Positions 11,220-21,929 of a stretch of 64,000 nt of DNA are shown one piece after another (the first letter of the stretch is position 1; each line of letters starts with the position of its first letter). The stretch covers positions 208,047 through 272,046 of the forward strand of contig JARBJD010000076.1 of the NCBI GenBank assembly GCA_033064195.1, read 5' to 3'. The DNA is from Blattamonas nauphoetae (taxonomy: Eukaryota > Preaxostyla > Oxymonadida). Under the pieces are notes generated by a model. It worked only from the letters and a program-made list of their open reading frames with translations, was not told where the DNA came from and ran no database searches. Both the position numbers and the translations under genes were made by a program.

Positions 11220-11990
11220 ATCTCCTTCACTCAGCAACAGGACCTTCAGAAGACGATTCGGAAGGATCGGAAGATATCGTCGCCCAATTGATGGCTGGCA
11301 TTGATGAAAGGATTCGCGATTCTGTTCGCAAACTGTTCAGTCGATGTCCGCCTTGCCACGTCTCCGCTGCTCCCATCCCTCGAATCCACATCTCTCTGAA
11401 TGCACTGTCGCTCTCTTATGCACTGCCAGACGATTCCCCCTCTGTCTCCTTCACATCATGAACGATATTCTTTGCCTTGCCACTCCACGTGATCCAGACC
11501 GACTCCAAAATGAAAATCCCGACGAACCATGATCAAGGCACAGAATTGACTTTGAGCAAATTCTGGTTCCATCAGACAGCTGTCTTCGGTACTGGACTCT
11601 TATGGATGGAATGATGGAGACCTATCAAAGGGCTTCTCGTTGCTTCTTGCCCAACTCATCCTGTGTGAGCATCATTCAACCAACAATGCATTCCGTCCTT
11701 TGTATGCCAGTCCATCACACAATTCCGAGTTGTCTGACGTTTCTCGAGAATGACGACTCAATCTGGACTCTTATGGATGGAGTGATGGATGGCTGTGAAG
11801 AATGGAACGAACAAGGGGGAGATGCCAGTCGATCAGAGAATGCAATTGATGGGTGAGGATGGGAGGAGTTGAAGTGTGTCTGAACAAAGACTGCACAACC
11901 ACAAAGAAGAAGACTTTGGAATGACCATCTTTTTCGATTCGATGGACTGGAACATCAAACAAGGAATGAAGATACCGCTACTTGAATAGA
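11220..11990 (+). pseudogene. Strongly diverged family copy downstream of gene B
   Basis: Fragments in changing frames align with the family block. QPTMHSVLCMPVHHTIPSCL matches the conserved QPTMDFVLHMPV..TIPSCL. Next comes TFLENDDSIWTLMDGVMDGC, and near 11930-11985 an ending equivalent to SIxWNxxxGMxxPxxE followed by TAGAAACAG. A partial duplication is visible: the phrase GGACTCTTATGGATGGA occurs at 11592 and 11763. Decayed, not coding as it stands. Confidence 0.45.
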
Positions 11991-12184
11991 AACAGACAGG
12001 AACCAAACTCCACCATTCAGTGTCCACCATCCCAGCATCTGTGCAGGGATGCTGGGCGGAGAGATGACACGAGAGCTTCTCCATCAGCCGCCGTCGTGGA
12101 TGGTTGGAAAGAGAAGGAAGGAGAGGGAATACAGACGCAAATTGAACAGACAGAACGAGAAGATTTAGATGCTGTTGCGTCTGC

Positions 12185-13726
12185 TTGTTCCACTGTTCTC
12201 TGACACTCTCAGCTGATCACACACCGTCCAACCTCAACTCCATCGATGATACATCAAGCACATCTCACTTGCCACTCCTGTTTTGTTCCGTCGGCTGCTC
12301 GTCTGTTGGATGGGTTTTCGGTCGAGTCGCCTGCAGAGTGGCTCATTCATTCCGATCTGATCAATCCATTCGAACATTCTCTGCCAATCTCATCCACTTT
12401 CTCCAGCTTCACTCGTTCTTGTTCTTGCATCTCATTCAACGATGTCTCCGCCTTGTTCTTCTGCCGACTGAAGAGAACGATGATGACGACAGCGAAGACC
12501 AGAGCGATGAGGAGGCGCACGCCGAGAGGGATCAGCCAGCTCAGAAGTGTCTTCATTTCTTTGGACATCGCCTTCTTTTCTGGGTCTTCTGGTTCTGCGT
12601 CTGGGGATCCTCAGGTTCAGGCTTTGGTTCGTCTGGTTCCTCTGGAGGCACGTCCAACGATTTTGGGATGTGGGATGAAAACGGATCGCTCACCACGACG
12701 GGAATGGAGTTGCTTGCAGAAGTGAGGATGACAGACTTGATTGCAAACGTCGTGTCGTGTGTGAGAATTCTGTCGTCACCAACCACAACGAACTCGTCTG
12801 TCTCAGCTGTCGTTGCTGGAGATTCGACCACAACTGTGAACACCGCATCCCTCCCCCTCTCCTCCACATCGATGTCGTACTTCATGATGTGTACAGACAC
12901 AGATACCGGCAGTGGGGCGATGGGAGTGGTGAATGGGATTTGGTGTGAGTCTGACGTCTTCCTCTGTTGATCCGTCCTCGTCGATCCACACCACTCTCCT
13001 CACTCCGTATTCTGTCGACCATTCCAAGTTGTCTTCCCCGTTCGATGGAGACAGAGATGCTGTTCCGATCAGAGTCTTCCTGCCGGAGCGTGTCAGCATG
13101 ATGTTCGTTTTCGTCCCTTCCATCTCACTCAACCAGCATCCACTATCTCCCTTCCTCCAAACTGATCCCCCTCAACACAATCTCTGTTGTGTCGATCTCT
13201 TTCAGTCGAATGAACTTGTTCCATTGGTTTGTGTTGCACTCGGAAGAACTCCTTTCGCTCCGCTCGAAACGACGACTGTTCCGACTTTGGACACTTTGGA
13301 CGGATCTTCAAACACGACATGGACGAGACGAGGACCATTCGATCGCTCAGCAGCACTCCCATTGTTCCCTCGATTGCTTGATGTGTCTCGACCATCCTCC
13401 GTCCCTCCCGACGCCCTCCCACTCCCCTCTGCCTCCCCCCTCACCACACTCGGTGTAGCCTGTGCTTGTGGCTGTTCGTTCGAAGCGCACGCAATGCTCG
13501 CCTCGACTGTCTTCCTCCTTCGCTTTCTTTGACTCGTCGTCGAGTTCTTCACCATCCCCTCCTCTCTTCCTTCGTCACCCAAGACTTCTCTCCAAGCGGG
13601 ACTGCGAGCGAGAGAAGGACGAAGAATGTGGAATGTCTGAGTGAGACTGAAAGTGGTGGAGAACGAACACAGCCGAAATGGATGGGTTGGGATGCATCGT
13701 GTTCCTGGCTCGGCAGGCGATGACAT
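12185..13726 (-). pseudogene. Receptor-like protein remnant (beta-sandwich repeats, TM helix)
   Basis: On the minus strand two consecutive extracellular-type repeats are readable: 13132-about 12960 (MEGTKTNIMLTRSGRKTLIG, then WSTEYGVRRVVWIDEDG) and 12900-about 12640 (VFTVVVESPATTAETDEFVV, then ILTHDTTFAIKSVIL). A proline/glutamate-rich stalk (PPEEPDEPKPEPEDP) follows, then a transmembrane helix at 12555-12470 (LLSWLIPLGVRLLIALVFAV plus IIIVLF) and a juxtamembrane segment ending RECSNGLIRSE. An in-frame TGA just before MSHSAG and frame changes between repeats indicate decay. I recall this architecture in oxymonad surface proteins; the cytoplasmic kinase-like part is not visible. The Mutator-like element lies just upstream in the gene's direction. 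Confidence 0.5.
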
Positions 13727-13890
13727 TGTTTGTGGACAGTGCTGTGGGCACGTGGGTCGTGGGAGATGAGAATCATTTACTCGGCGTTGTGGCTGGTGGA
13801 TGTGTGGAGGGGAAAGAGAGGATGAGATATTTCGAGACGCAAAAGTGACTGTTCATGTTTGAAGCGGATGGGTACTGACACGTTGGACTG

Positions 13891-13985
13891 GGTTAAGTAT
13901 AGGCGCAGATCCGATTTTCGCTACGCGCAGATCTAAAAAAAGGGATACACGCAGATCCAAATGGATACGCGCAGATCCAAAACAA
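13891..13985 (+). repeat. Left terminal inverted repeat of the MULE-like element
   Basis: Pairs with 15801-15894. The first ~45 bases match exactly; beyond that the CGCAGATCC boxes match with small differences. Confidence 0.85.
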
Positions 13986-15800
13986 TGCTTGTTCTTTTCG
14001 AATATCTATCTCGTTTTTGTCTCAAAAAACCTCACCATTGATCGATTGTTTCTTAATTTCCTTTCAGAATAACAATTGGATTGAAAAAACTTATGAATCG
14101 AGCAGGGTGGTTCCAAAAAACGAGACAGTCGCATTTTGCGATTTAAAGTTGAGATTTTGGAAGTGATATTCAGAATTCTGGCTTTGTTCCATGATTATGT
14201 TCATTGACCCGACTACTGGGACAAAGACCAAGGATTGCGGAGGATTTTTGCCTTCGAAAGTGATGATGACAGAGTTGATAATATGGTGCTTTCTATTGTA
14301 TTATGAAGATCGAAAAGTGGAGAGGGTTTGGCTGAATGGTTGTTTGGGAGATTTGGAGAGGAGTGAGTGGAGGGTGACCGTGATGTCGTCGTCGTGGATG
14401 CGTGAGACACGTGTTGGACTGAGCAGGCTGTAGCGAGGAGAGGAGAGGCGAGCGGGTGAGAAGGAGACGGCAGAAGGGATTTGGAAGGCGTTGATGGAAA
14501 GTGGGGTGATCGGAGTGCGGTGCGAGGCTGTCTGATTTTAAGGCGAGATCTCCTCCTTCTGCGGGTGTCCTTCCGAAGATTCTGATTCGTGAATCCCGTC
14601 ATCTGCGTGTCTGTCTGTTCTTGTTCGTGTGGTGTGTGTTCTGCTGGTGTGCGCGACCTCTCTTCTCGATGTCTGACCCGTCTCTTCTTCCCTCCGCTCC
14701 AACGTCTTCGCATTTTCTTGGATTTCAGGAAGAGCATGATGCTCGCCGTGGGCTTCTGATTTTGCTGTTGTGGGTGGAGTTTCGGAGAATGGGATGGCGA
14801 GCGGAGGGAGAACGGGGAGTGCAGTTGGCGTGCCTTGAATAGGCCTTTGACAAGAGTTCATTCAACAAAATGACATACTGGCGAACCTCATCGAGTTTCA
14901 GTGTTTGAGCTTGGGCTTGTTGGAGGCGGAGAGGATGCTTCTGTTTCTTCCGTTCGACATCGTCCTGATGAGCAGCGGGAGAGATTGATGGAGAGATCAT
15001 TGATCTGTCAACCTCCCGTGAATCTGGAGAAAGAAGCTCTTTTCCTTCATTTTGGGTAGATTTCCCGCGATTTTGAGCTCCGTGGTCCGGATCCGCATTC
15101 TTCTGTTTTTGCGATGGTTCTTTTGTCTTCGTGGGTGGGCAGGATACTGAACAGTGCCTTCTTCCGTTGAGTCCCATGCGTGGATGGGTGTGAGAGGAGA
15201 GATCGCCATGCCAGTGTCATTCTCTTTGATGTTCGCCAGTTTCTTGTGAGTGTCCCTGATTATCGTTTTTGGATCATTTCCTCTACTCTTTCTGGTACCA
15301 CTGAGCAGGAAATGCTTTTCGACTCTGATAGCTGCGGAAAATAGCCTGCTTTGTCCAGATCCATGCCAGACATCACGGCTTTCATAAGTTGTGTTGTGTT
15401 CTGTCTGAACTGACATTTGATGAATGCCACAAACGAGTACAGAATCAGAAATCATCACTCCATGGTTGAGCTCGAACAGAAAAGAAATGCAGATGTGTTG
15501 ATAAGAGGACAAGGATGGTAATCGGGATCAGACACTGAATAGCCTGAAGGGTGACTCATGTGCAAGAAAATGGAAAAAGATGGTCATTCTGTGTCAATTA
15601 CAGATCAACCCAACTAATATCGAGGAAGGATAAGAAGTCGAGATTATTGAAAGAATACGGGTGATGGTAAGATCAACACAGTCATGTGAAGATGTGACAA
15701 ATTTTGATTTGCGAAGAGTTTTCGAGAGTCAAAGCGAATTGTGAGCATTCAGAGTGAAATGTCATGAAATGGCAAGAGTAAACACAAAAAAAGCAAGAAA

Positions 15801-15894
15801 TATTTTAGATCTGCGTGTATCCATTTGGATCTGCGCGTATCCAAAAAAATAGATCTGCGCGTAGCGAAAATCGGATCTGCGCCTATACTTAACC
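15801..15894 (-). repeat. Right terminal inverted repeat of the MULE-like element
   Basis: Reverse complement of the left repeat, ending in ...CTTAACC directly before the second copy of the 9-bp duplication. Confidence 0.85.
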
Positions 15895-15903
15895 GTTGGA
15901 CTG

Positions 15904-16320
15904 TGACATCTGTATCGCCTGCGTGCATCGTCCCGTAATCGCTGCTCCTTCACAATTGGGGCGAGGTGTCGGTGGTGAGTGGCGAAGATGAATGACTGTC
16001 TCTCAGCGGTCGGGAGTCCAAATTGAGATTTCAGGAGGACGAACACTGTTTGGCAGGATGGATCAAGTGTGCTGACATCTGGACTGGGAAGGATGTGAAA
16101 CTGGACTTGAGTGAAAACAGCGACAGGAATGATTGTTGTGCACATCGCCATTCGCTGGACAGTTGGAAGGTGATTCGAACACGCCCATCAGAAATGCGCT
16201 GTCGACAGACTGATTGGAAGGGATGGATGAGAACCGTGAAAACCGGCAAACGATGACGTCTGGATCTCTTCTTCTTCCTTTTCAACGTCCATCTCATCTT
16301 CTTCTCTTTCTTTGATGCTT
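15904..16320. other. Spacer upstream of gene C
   Basis: The minus strand is open through IPVAVFTQVQFHILPSPDVS, continuing to about 15905, and a weakly similar stretch lies at 49420-49500 before gene F. It is either a remnant of another gene or an antisense shadow. Not assignable. Confidence 0.3.
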
Positions 16321-16327
16321 TGTTCTG

Positions 16328-16338
16328 ACCCATAACGA
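16328..16338 (+). promoter_or_regulatory. Shared upstream motif of family gene C
   Basis: ACCCATAACGA, 25 nt before the ATG at 16364. Confidence 0.6.
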
Positions 16339-16363
16339 GAGTCTTGTCTCCAAAACTTTCGAA

Positions 16364-17437
16364 ATGGGCAATGTAATCTTTAAAAACGGTCATTCTTCAA
16401 GTACCGCACGCTCTGGTATCTCTTCTTACTACTTTTCATGTTTTACAGACTGTTCACCTTTCCTGAATTGGAACGAAGAAGAACTTGAATCTGAAGACGA
16501 AGTTTCCGGAATCTATCGATCTCTAGTGGCCACTGTGAAGTTAAAACCTACTCTTGATGACTCTCTGGAAGCGAAGACTGTGAAATTTCTCGAATCTTTG
16601 GATCCAAAGTATCCAGAAGTAATTGATGCTCTTCTGAGCAACCATGGACGAACAACTGATGAATCTTTGACCAATTTCGTACAATCCATTGTGGTGCTCA
16701 TTTCCACGCCAAATCGTGTCATCACCGCAGCAGCAATGACGATGCTCGAGAATCTGATCTTGTGGTGTTCACAGAACATCCGACTTGCACTCGTTAAAGC
16801 TGATTTGATCCCTCAGCTCATCAACACTCTCAATCCACTGTCTCTTTCATTCACGGAAGCAATCAATATCCACGACTGTCTCTTCTCAATCATCACTTAT
16901 TCAATCTCGCACGCATCTTCGGATGGTCTCGCACGACTCGGAATTGAAGATGGGCATGAGCAACAAGCTGTTCGCGAGACGGTTTTTCAGCAAGTTCTGA
17001 CCCCTTCTGAGAAGTATATATGTCATTTGTGCATGAACCGATATTCGATCATCGAAGGTGACCAATCAAGGCGTTTTCTGGAGCTCCTTGCCCAACTCCT
17101 CGAAATATGTCCATATTATCAACCCACAATGGAATTTGTTCTTCATATGCCAGTCGTTCCAACGATTCCAAGTTGTCTCACATTCTTCGAATTTGAACGC
17201 TCAATGTTTTGGTTTCTGAATGCAATGATCGATGCCCAGCGGTATTGGAACGAGACGAGGGGATCTGTGCAACAATTGTGGAAGACAGTGCATCGATTGT
17301 TGAGAATGGAGGGCATCGAAGATGGGATCGAAGCAAAGCTGCAGAACGACCAGAACGAGTACAATGGAAGATGGATTGTTGCCTTCTCGATCGACTGGAA
17401 CAACCTGCAGGGCATGAACGTTCCGAAACATGAATAG
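16364..17437 (+). CDS. Helical-repeat family protein, copy C (intact)
   Basis: 357 aa, starting MGNVIFKNGHSSS. This is the best reference copy in the window. In order: a variable N-terminus with CFTDCSPFLNWNEEE (residues ~30-45), a helical region from ~55, VKADLIPQLINTLNPLSLSF, AVRETVFQQVLTPSEKYICH, MNRYSIIEGDQSRRFLELLA, QPTMEFVLHMPVV..TIPSCL, LRMEGIEDGIEAKLQND, and the end WNNLQGMNVPKHE. No membrane segment or signal peptide. The helix-rich, leucine-periodic pattern suggests an ARM/HEAT-like solenoid that binds other proteins; this is inference. The upstream motif and 3' segment are both present. Function unknown. Confidence 0.8.
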   Translation: MGNVIFKNGHSSSTARSGISSYYFSCFTDCSPFLNWNEEELESEDEVSGIYRSLVATVKLKPTLDDSLEAKTVKFLESLDPKYPEVIDALLSNHGRTTDESLTNFVQSIVVLISTPNRVITAAAMTMLENLILWCSQNIRLALVKADLIPQLINTLNPLSLSFTEAINIHDCLFSIITYSISHASSDGLARLGIEDGHEQQAVRETVFQQVLTPSEKYICHLCMNRYSIIEGDQSRRFLELLAQLLEICPYYQPTMEFVLHMPVVPTIPSCLTFFEFERSMFWFLNAMIDAQRYWNETRGSVQQLWKTVHRLLRMEGIEDGIEAKLQNDQNEYNGRWIVAFSIDWNNLQGMNVPKHE

Positions 17438-17640
17438 AGACAGACAAAATCCAGCGATCGTTTCAACCTGTTTCTGACTTCTTTTGGACATCTAACACTG
17501 TGTATGTGTGATCGTTGTCGTCTTTGGCATCACCTCATTGTTTGGTTTGCGGGAAAGATTTGGATTCTCTCTCGCCAGTCTCGCTCGATGGTCGCCACAC
17601 TCTCCTTCTCCTTCGCTGCCACTCTCGCACTGCTCATTTA
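17438..17640 (+). other. Conserved 3' segment after gene C
   Basis: Same segment as after gene A; the frame VCDRCR-type reads CVCDRCRLWHHLIVWFAG. It runs on into a short Q/E-rich coiled-coil-like reading (QLIKEQEEHQMTQEQLQKQ, about 17655-17790) seen only here. Confidence 0.5.
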
Positions 17641-17844
17641 TCAAGGACAATACGTCAATCCATCAAGAATATCAATTGATCAAAGAACAAGAGGAACACC
17701 AAATGACGCAAGAACAACTGCAGAAGCAATCGCACACACGTCAAAGCAACACCATCCAACTTCAGTTGTTGGAAGAAGAACTCTCGACTGTGGAGGAAGC
17801 CTGCTCAAATAATTGGAGCATCACCAAACGATTCAAGTTGATCC

Positions 17845-18680
17845 TCATCTGTTATTCCCTCTATAGAACCTCACCATCACACGCTGGGCAGCGTCGGTGC
17901 AGAAGTGGGAGTCGTGATAATCGGAGAGGAGCCGATCCGCTTCGAGTTGATCCTCAAACCCGGCCTCGTTCAGCCTTCCCATCAACACCTTCCCAACCGC
18001 CGCCTTCTCTGCACTCATCCCCCACTCCTCCCAAATGTTGACCATGTCGGTGTCGAAATATGCGTGTCCAAAATAAGACACATCCGAGTGGATCAGCATG
18101 ATGAGAGCGGAAGGAACACCCACAGCACAGACCTGTTCGAGAGCAGCTGGGAACGACACAGCGACACCGAACAGTTGTTTGAGATAGACACTCACAGCTC
18201 GACGGAAGGGACGGGAGTCGAGGCGAGGGATGAAGTGGATGGCTGTTTGGAGATACGGTTGGAAGCAGTCGAGAACTTGCTCGGTGACGAGGGATTCTGT
18301 GTTTGCTTCTCGATCGGCAGCGAAGAGCGCACGTTCCTGTCGGCCCGGAATGGTCATCAGCCAAACCAGATTGTCCAGCATGTCGATAGGAGACGTGTGG
18401 AACTCACATTCTGTGATCGGGACAGACTGCGGTTGAACGGTGGCTGACAGCGTGGGGAGGAGAGACGAGTTCAGAATGTCCAGTCGATGCCGAGAGATGC
18501 TTTGCGAGAGGTTCCGCACGCGATGAACAACGTGGAAGTAGACCGATTGCGACGAAAGCTGCAGAACACGTTCCATCGTCGACAGAAAGTGTCCCACGGT
18601 GTCCTCACTGTCGGGGAAGAACAAAGTGAAGGGCGATGTTTTGGAGGTCTTGTTTTGAACAGTCGGAGATCAACTTTGGT
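17845..18680 (-). CDS. Distant relative of the helical-repeat family, opposite strand
   Basis: The minus frame is open from about 18690 to 17845 with no ATG near its start, so the 5' end is probably another exon or lost. The readable 259 residues share the family layout. LVTEQVLDCFQPYLQTAIHF aligns with AVHETVLQQVLTPSEKYICH. FRRAVSVYLKQLFGVAVSFP aligns with the SRRFLELLAQLLEICPYYQP block. NEAGFEDQLEADRLLSDYH aligns with MEGIEDxIEEKLRNDQ. Identity is low, so this is an old paralogue or another subfamily. It ends VMVRFYRGNNR at a stop at 17845. It lies tail-to-tail with gene C. Function unknown; predicted helical solenoid. Confidence 0.5.
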
Positions 18681-18689
18681 TTGACGAAC

Positions 18690-19190
18690 GCTGCTTCACC
18701 ATTTCCCAACCTGGCGAATCCATTGGATATGAGGTTGTCCGCCTCCTCTTCTCTTGTCTCATTTTCTCAGACTCTGTCAATATCAACAGACATGGATGAA
18801 GTTTGACGACACTTCGCCACTGTTGCGGTGGACCTCAGGCAGTGTCTTGAACTGAACTGACAGGACCCATCACCTCTCAAAACGTGCACCTATTGATGAC
18901 TGGATGAAAGAACCGAAACGGTAGACACGCCGAATGAGGCCTCGGATATTATTTCAGAATTGTTCCTTCAACTGACATCCACAAACTGTGATAATTCAGA
19001 CATTTCAACAAGCCCCAGAATTCAGCCATGGTCTTTTGAGAGAAAAGTTTACCAAAAAGTCGCTGTGCCAAAATGGAGCGGTCAACTCGACACTTTCGAG
19101 TGTGTTCCACCATCGATTGACGGATTTTCGAGTTCATTCTGAGTGCATAAAATATGTTCAAGAAAGGTCTTATTATTCATGTATCTACTC
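18690..19190. other. No recognisable gene
   Basis: Short open frames only on both strands, with no repeat or terminal motif seen. It separates the distant family member from the SET-domain gene. Confidence 0.4.
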
Positions 19191-19197
19191 GTCAGTG

Positions 19198-20650
19198 TCA
19201 TGGAAGTGGGAAGAAGGAGAAAAACTCAAAGTCATCACAATCACCATCCTCTCCTCTTTCCTGCTCTTTGAGTGTCGGACTGCGGAAAGGCGTCCCATCG
19301 TCCCAATCGAAGTTGTCATCTCCTTCCGATCCACTGCTTGTCCGCGGTTCCTTGTTCACTTCAACTTGTTCGGTGTCAGCTGCCGAAACGCATTCTGAGC
19401 GCAGCCACGACGAGCTCACAACAAGACGAGACTTGTTCGACGGAAGAGCGTCTTCCTCACTCCCAATCACTTCGCGCAACTGTTGAATGGCTACTTGGTC
19501 GCGTGCTCTTCGAGCTGTCTCTTCTCTGGTGGGAGGGACAAGCATGGACCAGTGATGCGGATTCTCATCCATCCACCACTCTGCGTCTCTGGCTTCCCTG
19601 TCTGCCGCGACCAGGTCCAACTGCCTCTCGTTTTCTTCAAGTCGTGACAGAACAGTTTCGGCCATCTCACACAAGTCGATCGTGTTCACTTCGCTTCCAC
19701 ACTCGCAGACGCCCAGATGTGTCCGATTCACAATCTCAATCGATTCGTCTTCTGTCACCATCCCTCTTCCCTCCCACAACACCAGCTCCTCGTCTACAAT
19801 CACACGCAATGCTCTGCCAATCATGACATCGAAGAAGAATCAGAACGAGAGATGAGAGAAGAGCGAAGACCCACCTGATAAAGATGACACAAGTTCCATC
19901 AGCATCCAATCCATCCTCCGCCACGCAGTTCCCACACTCCAAACAACGCCGAATCAGACGGCTCGGGAGAGGAGAGAGCGACGTGTCCAGATAAACTCCA
20001 TCAGAGCGAGTGAAGACAGCCGCAGACCACGCTTCGGATACAACCACACCACTTCTGAAGAAGAGAGAAGGAATAAGAATCAGAGAGAAGGAGAGGAAGG
20101 GAGGAAAGAGAAAAAAGAGAAAGTGAAGATACATGACAGCGACGAGTTCGTTCGGATTCACTACACCTTCCACAAAAACTCCAACTGACGCACTGAACCC
20201 AGTCAGGAAGGGATGGTGAGAGCGAGCGAGCACGAGATTGAAGGGATGGCTGAGACGAGGACCAAGAACAGCACCTGCGAAGATCACAACGAGAGAGGCA
20301 GACACGACCCATCTGGAAACAGAGAAGTGTGGTGAAGCACGATCGACAACTCGCCAGGGAAGAGCAGCTCGGCCAGAGCAGGCGGGGACAGCTCACCGAA
20401 GCACGTGTCGCATAGGAACTTCCTGCGAAGAGCGGAGAAGAGAGGAGAGAGAATCAGAATCAAAACAGACACACTCCAAGTCCATCCCATGAATCGCCGA
20501 TGCAGCAAAGAGTGAACACTGCAAAGCACACGACGCGTGGCAGAACGCCCCACACTTCACACACATCAGCCCTGCACACATCACACAGAAGAACACACAC
20601 CGTCGTCCATCCTTGAGGCCAACGAGCAGAAGCCGCAGATTGGCATCACT
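19198..20650 (-). CDS. SET-domain protein with N-terminal zinc finger, five or more exons
   Basis: Minus-strand exons join in frame across GT-AG introns at 20474-20423 (52 nt), 20350-20313 (38 nt), 20132-20055 (78 nt) and 19874-19814 (61 nt). In order: a cross-brace zinc-finger pattern (CVMC..CVKCGAFCHASC....KFLCDTC), a middle segment (VGVFVEGVVNPNELVAV), then a SET-like C-terminal half. DGVYLDTSLSPLPSRLIRRC matches the usual G.y.DAt..Gn.sRFiNHsC, and IFIRALRVIVDEELVL matches the ifAlrdIk.GEELt motif. A post-SET-like CECG follows, then an acidic tail. The NH of NHxxxPN reads RR here, so methyltransferase activity is uncertain. Likely nuclear, lysine methyltransferase-related. The first exon start is not resolved because it overlaps the 3' end of the zinc-finger ORF. 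Confidence 0.6.
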
Positions 20651-21642
20651 TCGTCTTCTGGTTTTCTGCTCACTTCACCTCTGCTCTGTCTTGGCTGAGC
20701 GAAAATGACGAAAGAAGAACAGCAGACTGGAGTGTTGATGTTGTGGACAGTTCGGTAGTGTCGCGTCAGAGATTGTTGTAAAGAAAACGCTTTCCCACAT
20801 CCAGAGAATGAGCATTTGAATGGTTTTTCACCAGTGTGGGCTCGTTCGTGTCTTTTCAGGTGAGATGAAGTTGTGAAAGCTTTTCCACATCCAGTAAATC
20901 CACATTGGTATGGTTTTTCACCAGTGTGGGTTCTTTCGTGTGTTTGGAGACTGATCAATTGATAAAAAGCTTTCCCACATCCAGATACTGTGCATTTGAA
21001 TAGTTTCTCACCAGTGTGGGTTCTTTCGTGTGTGGTGCGATTTGATGATCGGGAAAACGCTTTTCCGCATCCAGGAAATGTACATTTGTATGGTTTCTCG
21101 CCTGTGTGTGTTTTTTCATGTGTTTTGAGAGTTGATGACTGTGCAAAAACTCTTCCGCATCCAGGAAAGACACATTTGAATGGTTTCTCTCCAGAGTGGA
21201 TTCTTTCGTGACTTTTCAAAGTCGATAAATTTGTGAAAGTTTGGCCACATCCAGTGAATGAGCATCTGTATGGTTTCTCGCCAGTGTGGATTCGTTTGTG
21301 TCTTTTCAGTTGAGATGTTCGAGAAAACGCTTTTCCGCATCCAGAAAATGTGCATTTAAAGGGTTTCTCGCCAGTGTGGGTTCTTTCATGACCTTTGAGT
21401 GAAGCTAAAGCTGTGAAAGCTTTTTCGCATCCAGGAAATGAACATTTGAATGATTTTCCACCTGTGTGGATTCTTTCGTGTCTTTTAAGGTTAGATGATT
21501 GCGTAAAAGCTTTTCCACATCCAAGGAAGGGGCATTTGAAGGGTCTTTCACCAGTGTGGATTCTTTCGTGAACATCGAGACTTGAGCTTTTATTCGACGA
21601 ATAATCGCAAGAAGAACACTGATATAGTTTCACAGACATCAA
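20581..21642 (-). CDS. C2H2 zinc-finger protein, ten fingers
   Basis: 353 aa starting MMSVKLYQC. Finger 1 is CX2C (YQCSSCDYSSNKSSSLDVHE). Fingers 2-10 are TFIIIA-type CX4C...HX3H (e.g. FKCPFLGCGKAFTQSSNLKR) joined by perfect H.HTGEKPF linkers; the last finger has HX4H. Fingers span about residues 8-285, followed by ~65 residues without fingers. This array is typical of sequence-specific DNA- or RNA-binding proteins in the nucleus. The linkers and GCGKAF cores are very uniform, as in recently expanded finger arrays, while positions -1, 2, 3 and 6 of the helices vary between fingers. The annotated 3' end overlaps the 5' end of the SET gene on the same strand; the true stop or a shared intron is unresolved. 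Confidence 0.9.
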   Translation of the reverse strand: MMSVKLYQCSSCDYSSNKSSSLDVHERIHTGERPFKCPFLGCGKAFTQSSNLKRHERIHTGGKSFKCSFPGCEKAFTALASLKGHERTHTGEKPFKCTFSGCGKAFSRTSQLKRHKRIHTGEKPYRCSFTGCGQTFTNLSTLKSHERIHSGEKPFKCVFPGCGRVFAQSSTLKTHEKTHTGEKPYKCTFPGCGKAFSRSSNRTTHERTHTGEKLFKCTVSGCGKAFYQLISLQTHERTHTGEKPYQCGFTGCGKAFTTSSHLKRHERAHTGEKPFKCSFSGCGKAFSLQQSLTRHYRTVHNINTPVCCSSFVIFAQPRQSRGEVSRKPEDEVMPICGFCSLASRMDDGVCSSV

Positions 21643-21699
21643 TGGTCCGACTTAGTGTGAATATGTGGTGGATGCTGAGAAGTGTGAGAAGTGTCATTC

Positions 21700-21915
21700 C
21701 GGCATAAACAATATGTTGGGGCGATCTTCATCATTCGGCCAGATCTCCATAATTATGGAACAACCAACTGCGCATGAATATTCCGGAACAGATATAGAAA
21801 CATACAAGTACCAGCGACCCTTCATCACCGTTTCCAGCTTCTTGTGGATATCACCTCATGGTTTGGTCTGACGGAACGATTGGGATTCTCTCTCACCAGT
21901 CTCCCTCGATGGTCG
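21700..21915 (+). pseudogene. Truncated family C-terminus plus 3' segment
   Basis: Only the last codons of a family gene remain (NNQLRMNIPEQI at about 21758-21795), then part of the 3' segment: GGATATCACCTCATGGTTTGG, AACGATTGGGATTC and TCGATGGTCGCCACACT. At 21916 it fuses directly to the internal sequence of gene D. This is a recombination junction between two units. Confidence 0.6.
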
Positions 21916-21929
21916 CCACACTACTTATG

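Larger units (their letters stand above)
13891..15894. mobile_element. Mutator-like (MULE-type) element, 2.0 kb, 9-bp target duplication
   Basis: Terminal inverted repeats of about 90 bp begin GGTTAAGTATAGGCGCAGAT at 13891, with the reverse complement ending at 15894. Subterminal CGCAGATC boxes are repeated four times at each end. The flanks carry an exact 9-bp duplication, GTTGGACTG (13882-13890 and 15895-15903), which is the usual size for Mutator-type elements. The inside holds no transposase I recognise. The minus strand has moderate open frames (15512-14997, 15177-14725, 14737-14213) that could be captured host sequence, so this looks non-autonomous and perhaps Pack-MULE-like. The ends are nearly identical, suggesting a recent insertion. 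Confidence 0.8.
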
